Below are positions 62,697 through 64,000 of a stretch of DNA of 64,000 nt, in pieces. Source of the stretch: Bradyrhizobium sp. AZCC 1721 (GTDB lineage: Bacteria > Pseudomonadota > Alphaproteobacteria > Rhizobiales > Xanthobacteraceae). Numbering within the stretch: the first letter of the stretch is position 1; every line of letters begins with the position of its first letter. Position numbers and translations under genes: made by a program. The notes beneath the pieces are model-generated. The model did no database searches, was not told where the DNA came from, and was given only the letters and a program-made list of their open reading frames with translations. The DNA lies in the NCBI RefSeq assembly GCF_036924715.1, contig NZ_JAZHSB010000001.1:5447001-5511000 (forward strand). Direction: 5' to 3'.

Positions 62697-62785
62697 GGAG
62701 CCCTCGGAACCACGGCGACAACTGTCCCTGACTCGTGATCGTTGGCAACGTTTTCGACTTGCTCGCCAATCGCAAACTTCGACAT
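62693..62785 (-). CDS. Small 30-residue ORF coupled to the membrane-protein gene
   Basis: ATG with AAGGAG 6 nt upstream, a protein-like sequence (MSKFAIGEQVENVANDHESG then TVVAVVPRAP) and a TGA that overlaps the ATG of the downstream gene (ATGA). The beginning resembles a small beta-barrel (KOW/SH3-like: GEQVENVANDHESGTVVAVVP) that stops abruptly. So it may be the surviving N-terminus of a longer protein, or a leader that couples translation of the downstream gene. It is too short for standard gene callers. Confidence 0.55.
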   Translation of the reverse strand: MSKFAIGEQVENVANDHESGTVVAVVPRAP

Positions 62786-63318
62786 CGAAAACTCCTTCTG
62801 GATTCGTCGATGCGATTATATCTCCACGAGCGGGCCGTAGCTGCTCAACGATTCGCCCTCCGGAATTTAGGACGCCGGTTGTTGCATGAATGTCTCATCC
62901 TGCTCGTCGCGCGAAACCGCCTCACACGTTACGCGCGAGGCGAACATGGCGCGATGTCAGGATTGAGTCCGAAATGTTGTCGAGAAGAAAATCAGTCGGA
63001 CAATCCAAATCTTCCATGCGGCTGAGCGTCATTACGTTCCGAACAACGCCATGCATAACTGTTGCTGCATAATGACAGTCGGGCTAATCCGCCGCCGAGA
63101 CCGTAGTTCTACGCTTTGCGAATCGCCCACGCCCGGATTCTACTTTCACCGCAATTGTTTCCCTTGAGCGTTCGACTAGATCGTCCCCGCGCCGAAAAGG
63201 CGCGGCTTTGCAGTGCGTAGTTTTACGGGCCGATTTCCTTAAAGGCCGGGCGCGCACCCTGCTGGCACGAACCCTGCATGGCGTGAGCGAACCGGGTATT
63301 CAGCAACGAAGGTCACCC
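62786..63318. other. Intergenic region
   Basis: 533 nt of relatively AT-richer DNA holding the divergent promoters of the small ORF/membrane-protein pair and the 71-residue protein. The only clear structure is the stem at 63187-63205. Frames here are short and unconvincing. Confidence 0.55.
63187..63205 (+). terminator. Small stem-loop
   Basis: CCGCGCC-GAAAA-GGCGCGG, a perfect 7-bp stem with a 5-nt loop, followed by CTTTG. Without a gene ending nearby it could be a terminator of a short RNA, or a leader hairpin about 110 nt upstream of the 71-residue protein gene. Confidence 0.4.
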
Positions 63319-63534
63319 ATGCTCGTTACTCTCGTCGCCGTTCTCTGCAACAGCCAACTCTGTCTCGAAAAAATCGTCACCACCAGTGACCAGTCCGGCA
63401 TCACCATGAGCGCCTGCGCGGTCAACGCGCAGATTGGAATCGCCGACTGGCTCGCCAAGGGCCCGTATCGCGAATGGCGATTGCAGCGCTACAAGTGCGT
63501 GCTCGGAAAGTACGTTCCGAAAAACGAAGCCTGA
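63319..63534 (+). CDS. Conserved-looking small protein, 71 residues
   Basis: A small soluble or weakly exported protein (MLVTLVAVLCNSQLCLEKIV...) with four cysteines (C10, C15, C33, C60) and an aromatic-rich middle (IADWLAKGPYREWRLQRYKC). The N-terminal stretch is only mildly hydrophobic. The ATG follows GAAGGT by 6 nt and is preferred over an upstream frame-opening ATG. Small proteins starting this way are, as far as I recall, common hypotheticals in Bradyrhizobium. Function unknown; the cysteines could bind metal or form disulfides. Confidence 0.65.
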   Translation: MLVTLVAVLCNSQLCLEKIVTTSDQSGITMSACAVNAQIGIADWLAKGPYREWRLQRYKCVLGKYVPKNEA

Positions 63535-63570
63535 GGCGCCGCAGGCTGCCTCACGCGGGCGCCGTTGTTT
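63535..63570 (+). terminator. Terminator after the 71-residue gene
   Basis: GGCGCCGC pairs with GCGGGCGCC (one bulged G) across 14 nt, immediately after the stop codon, followed by GTTGTTT. It is a plausible intrinsic terminator. Confidence 0.55.
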
Positions 63571-63654
63571 GCCTGATATAACGAACTTGTTTGCGTCAAC
63601 GTTCGTAAGCATGATCTCGCCTTCTCGCGGCGCGGCTAGCGCCCGAGGTTTGCA

Positions 63655-64000
63655 TGAACCTTTTCCCTCAAAACAGAGGGAGCAGGGAATGCCGGGTGCT
63701 TGCTGCACCCGCGGTCTCGTGTGCAAGAGATGGAGTGAGATGCGCACACGAGCATACAGGTACAGCCGGAGCACTCCGGCATTCCCTGCGCAATGGTTTG
63801 ACGGCTTATGCCGCGCTCTCCCTGGAGACGAATTCCTCTTGCCTCCATCACTGCCGGCTTGATGGCGAGATCGATCCGGTTGGATCAAATTCGCCACCGG
63901 CAGCTTGGCACCAGCCACGGGTGTCAGGACCACACGGTTTTGCCGTACGCTTCAGCGCCGTACGTCTTGCGCGCCGTGTTCGCTCACGGATAACCGCCCT
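63655..64000. repeat. Multi-stem structured repeat element, truncated by the window edge
   Basis: A dense array of inverted repeats. TCCCTC/GAGGGA is at 63664-63681. An outer 14-bp stem GCAGGGAATGCCGG/CCGGCATTCCCTGC (63682-63695 with 63776-63789) encloses a GGGTGC/GCACCC hairpin (63694-63710) and a CTCGTGTGC/GCACACGAG stem (63716-63752). A nested stem CTGCCGG + TGGCGA + ATCC with its complements spans 63851-63903, and CGTACG is repeated at 63944 and 63959. The chance frames (RTRAYRYSRSTPAFPAQWF, CQDHTVLPYASAP) match ORFs I recall being annotated many times in Bradyrhizobium and Rhodopseudomonas, so this is probably a dispersed multicopy element, not a protein gene. Confidence 0.65.

Noticed and set aside
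16..64000. CRISPR arrays, insertion sequences and prophage genes
   Set aside because: No regularly spaced repeats, transposase motifs or phage structural genes were seen. The repeats present are short REP-like or low-copy sequences.

Overview
The window looks like chromosomal DNA of a Bradyrhizobium-type alphaproteobacterium (Nitrobacteraceae). The evidence is high GC with strong GC3 coding, an alphaproteobacterial SOS box (GTTC-N7-GTTC) at dinB, a giant ~1,600-residue NAD-glutamate dehydrogenase, many ABC-transporter-plus-catabolic-enzyme clusters, REP-like palindromes, and at the right edge a multi-stem repeat whose chance ORFs I recall from Bradyrhizobium proteomes. There are no rRNA genes, CRISPR arrays, phage genes or recognisable transposases. 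One tRNA is present (tRNA-Gln, UUG).

Layout. 0-4.4 kb: the 5' end of a metallophosphoesterase, an alpha/beta hydrolase, then a minus-strand operon (N-carbamoyl-D-amino acid hydrolase, a broken substrate-binding protein fused by deletion to the tail of livG, livF, a Rieske ferredoxin). 4.5-16 kb: a LysR regulator and a purine block: nucleobase deaminase, BMP-type nucleoside/purine ABC transporter, 8-oxoguanine-type deaminase and a two-gene xanthine-dehydrogenase-like enzyme. 16.1-25.6 kb: a minus-strand operon coding for a PotABCD-type transporter, an HcnABC/OoxAB-like three-subunit amine dehydrogenase, a second DadA-like flavoenzyme and a RidA protein, with a divergent LysR. 25.7-38.5 kb: two sugar-type genes (Gfo/Idh/MocA and a TIM-barrel isomerase), SOS-controlled dinB, and a pentose operon (LacI regulator, xylB, xylA, three-gene sugar ABC transporter, aldo/keto reductase, lactonase-type amidohydrolase). 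38.7-44.5 kb: a TetR-regulated RND efflux cassette lying between two copies of a 41-nt direct repeat. 44.8-49.6 kb: NAD-glutamate dehydrogenase. 50-57.7 kb: a one-direction cluster of TIM-barrel isomerase, Dpp-type peptide/opine ABC transporter and an NPP-type phosphodiesterase. 57.8-64 kb: tRNA-Gln, a DmdC-like acyl-CoA dehydrogenase, an M15-like periplasmic protein, a coiled-coil membrane protein preceded by a 30-codon coupled ORF, a 71-residue cysteine-containing protein and the structured repeat.

How it works together. Most of the window is nutrient capture, one transporter per substrate class: purines to urate, an opine- or cyclic-amino-acid-like amine, a pentose, and a phosphodiester-like compound. 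Glutamate dehydrogenase would return amino nitrogen to central metabolism. The points most worth follow-up are the amine-dehydrogenase operon of unknown substrate, the isomerase/Dpp/phosphodiesterase cluster, the livG deletion scar, the RND operator whose outer arm contains the ribosome binding site, the direct repeats flanking the RND cassette, the short coupled ORF at 62.7 kb, and the multi-stem repeat at the right edge.
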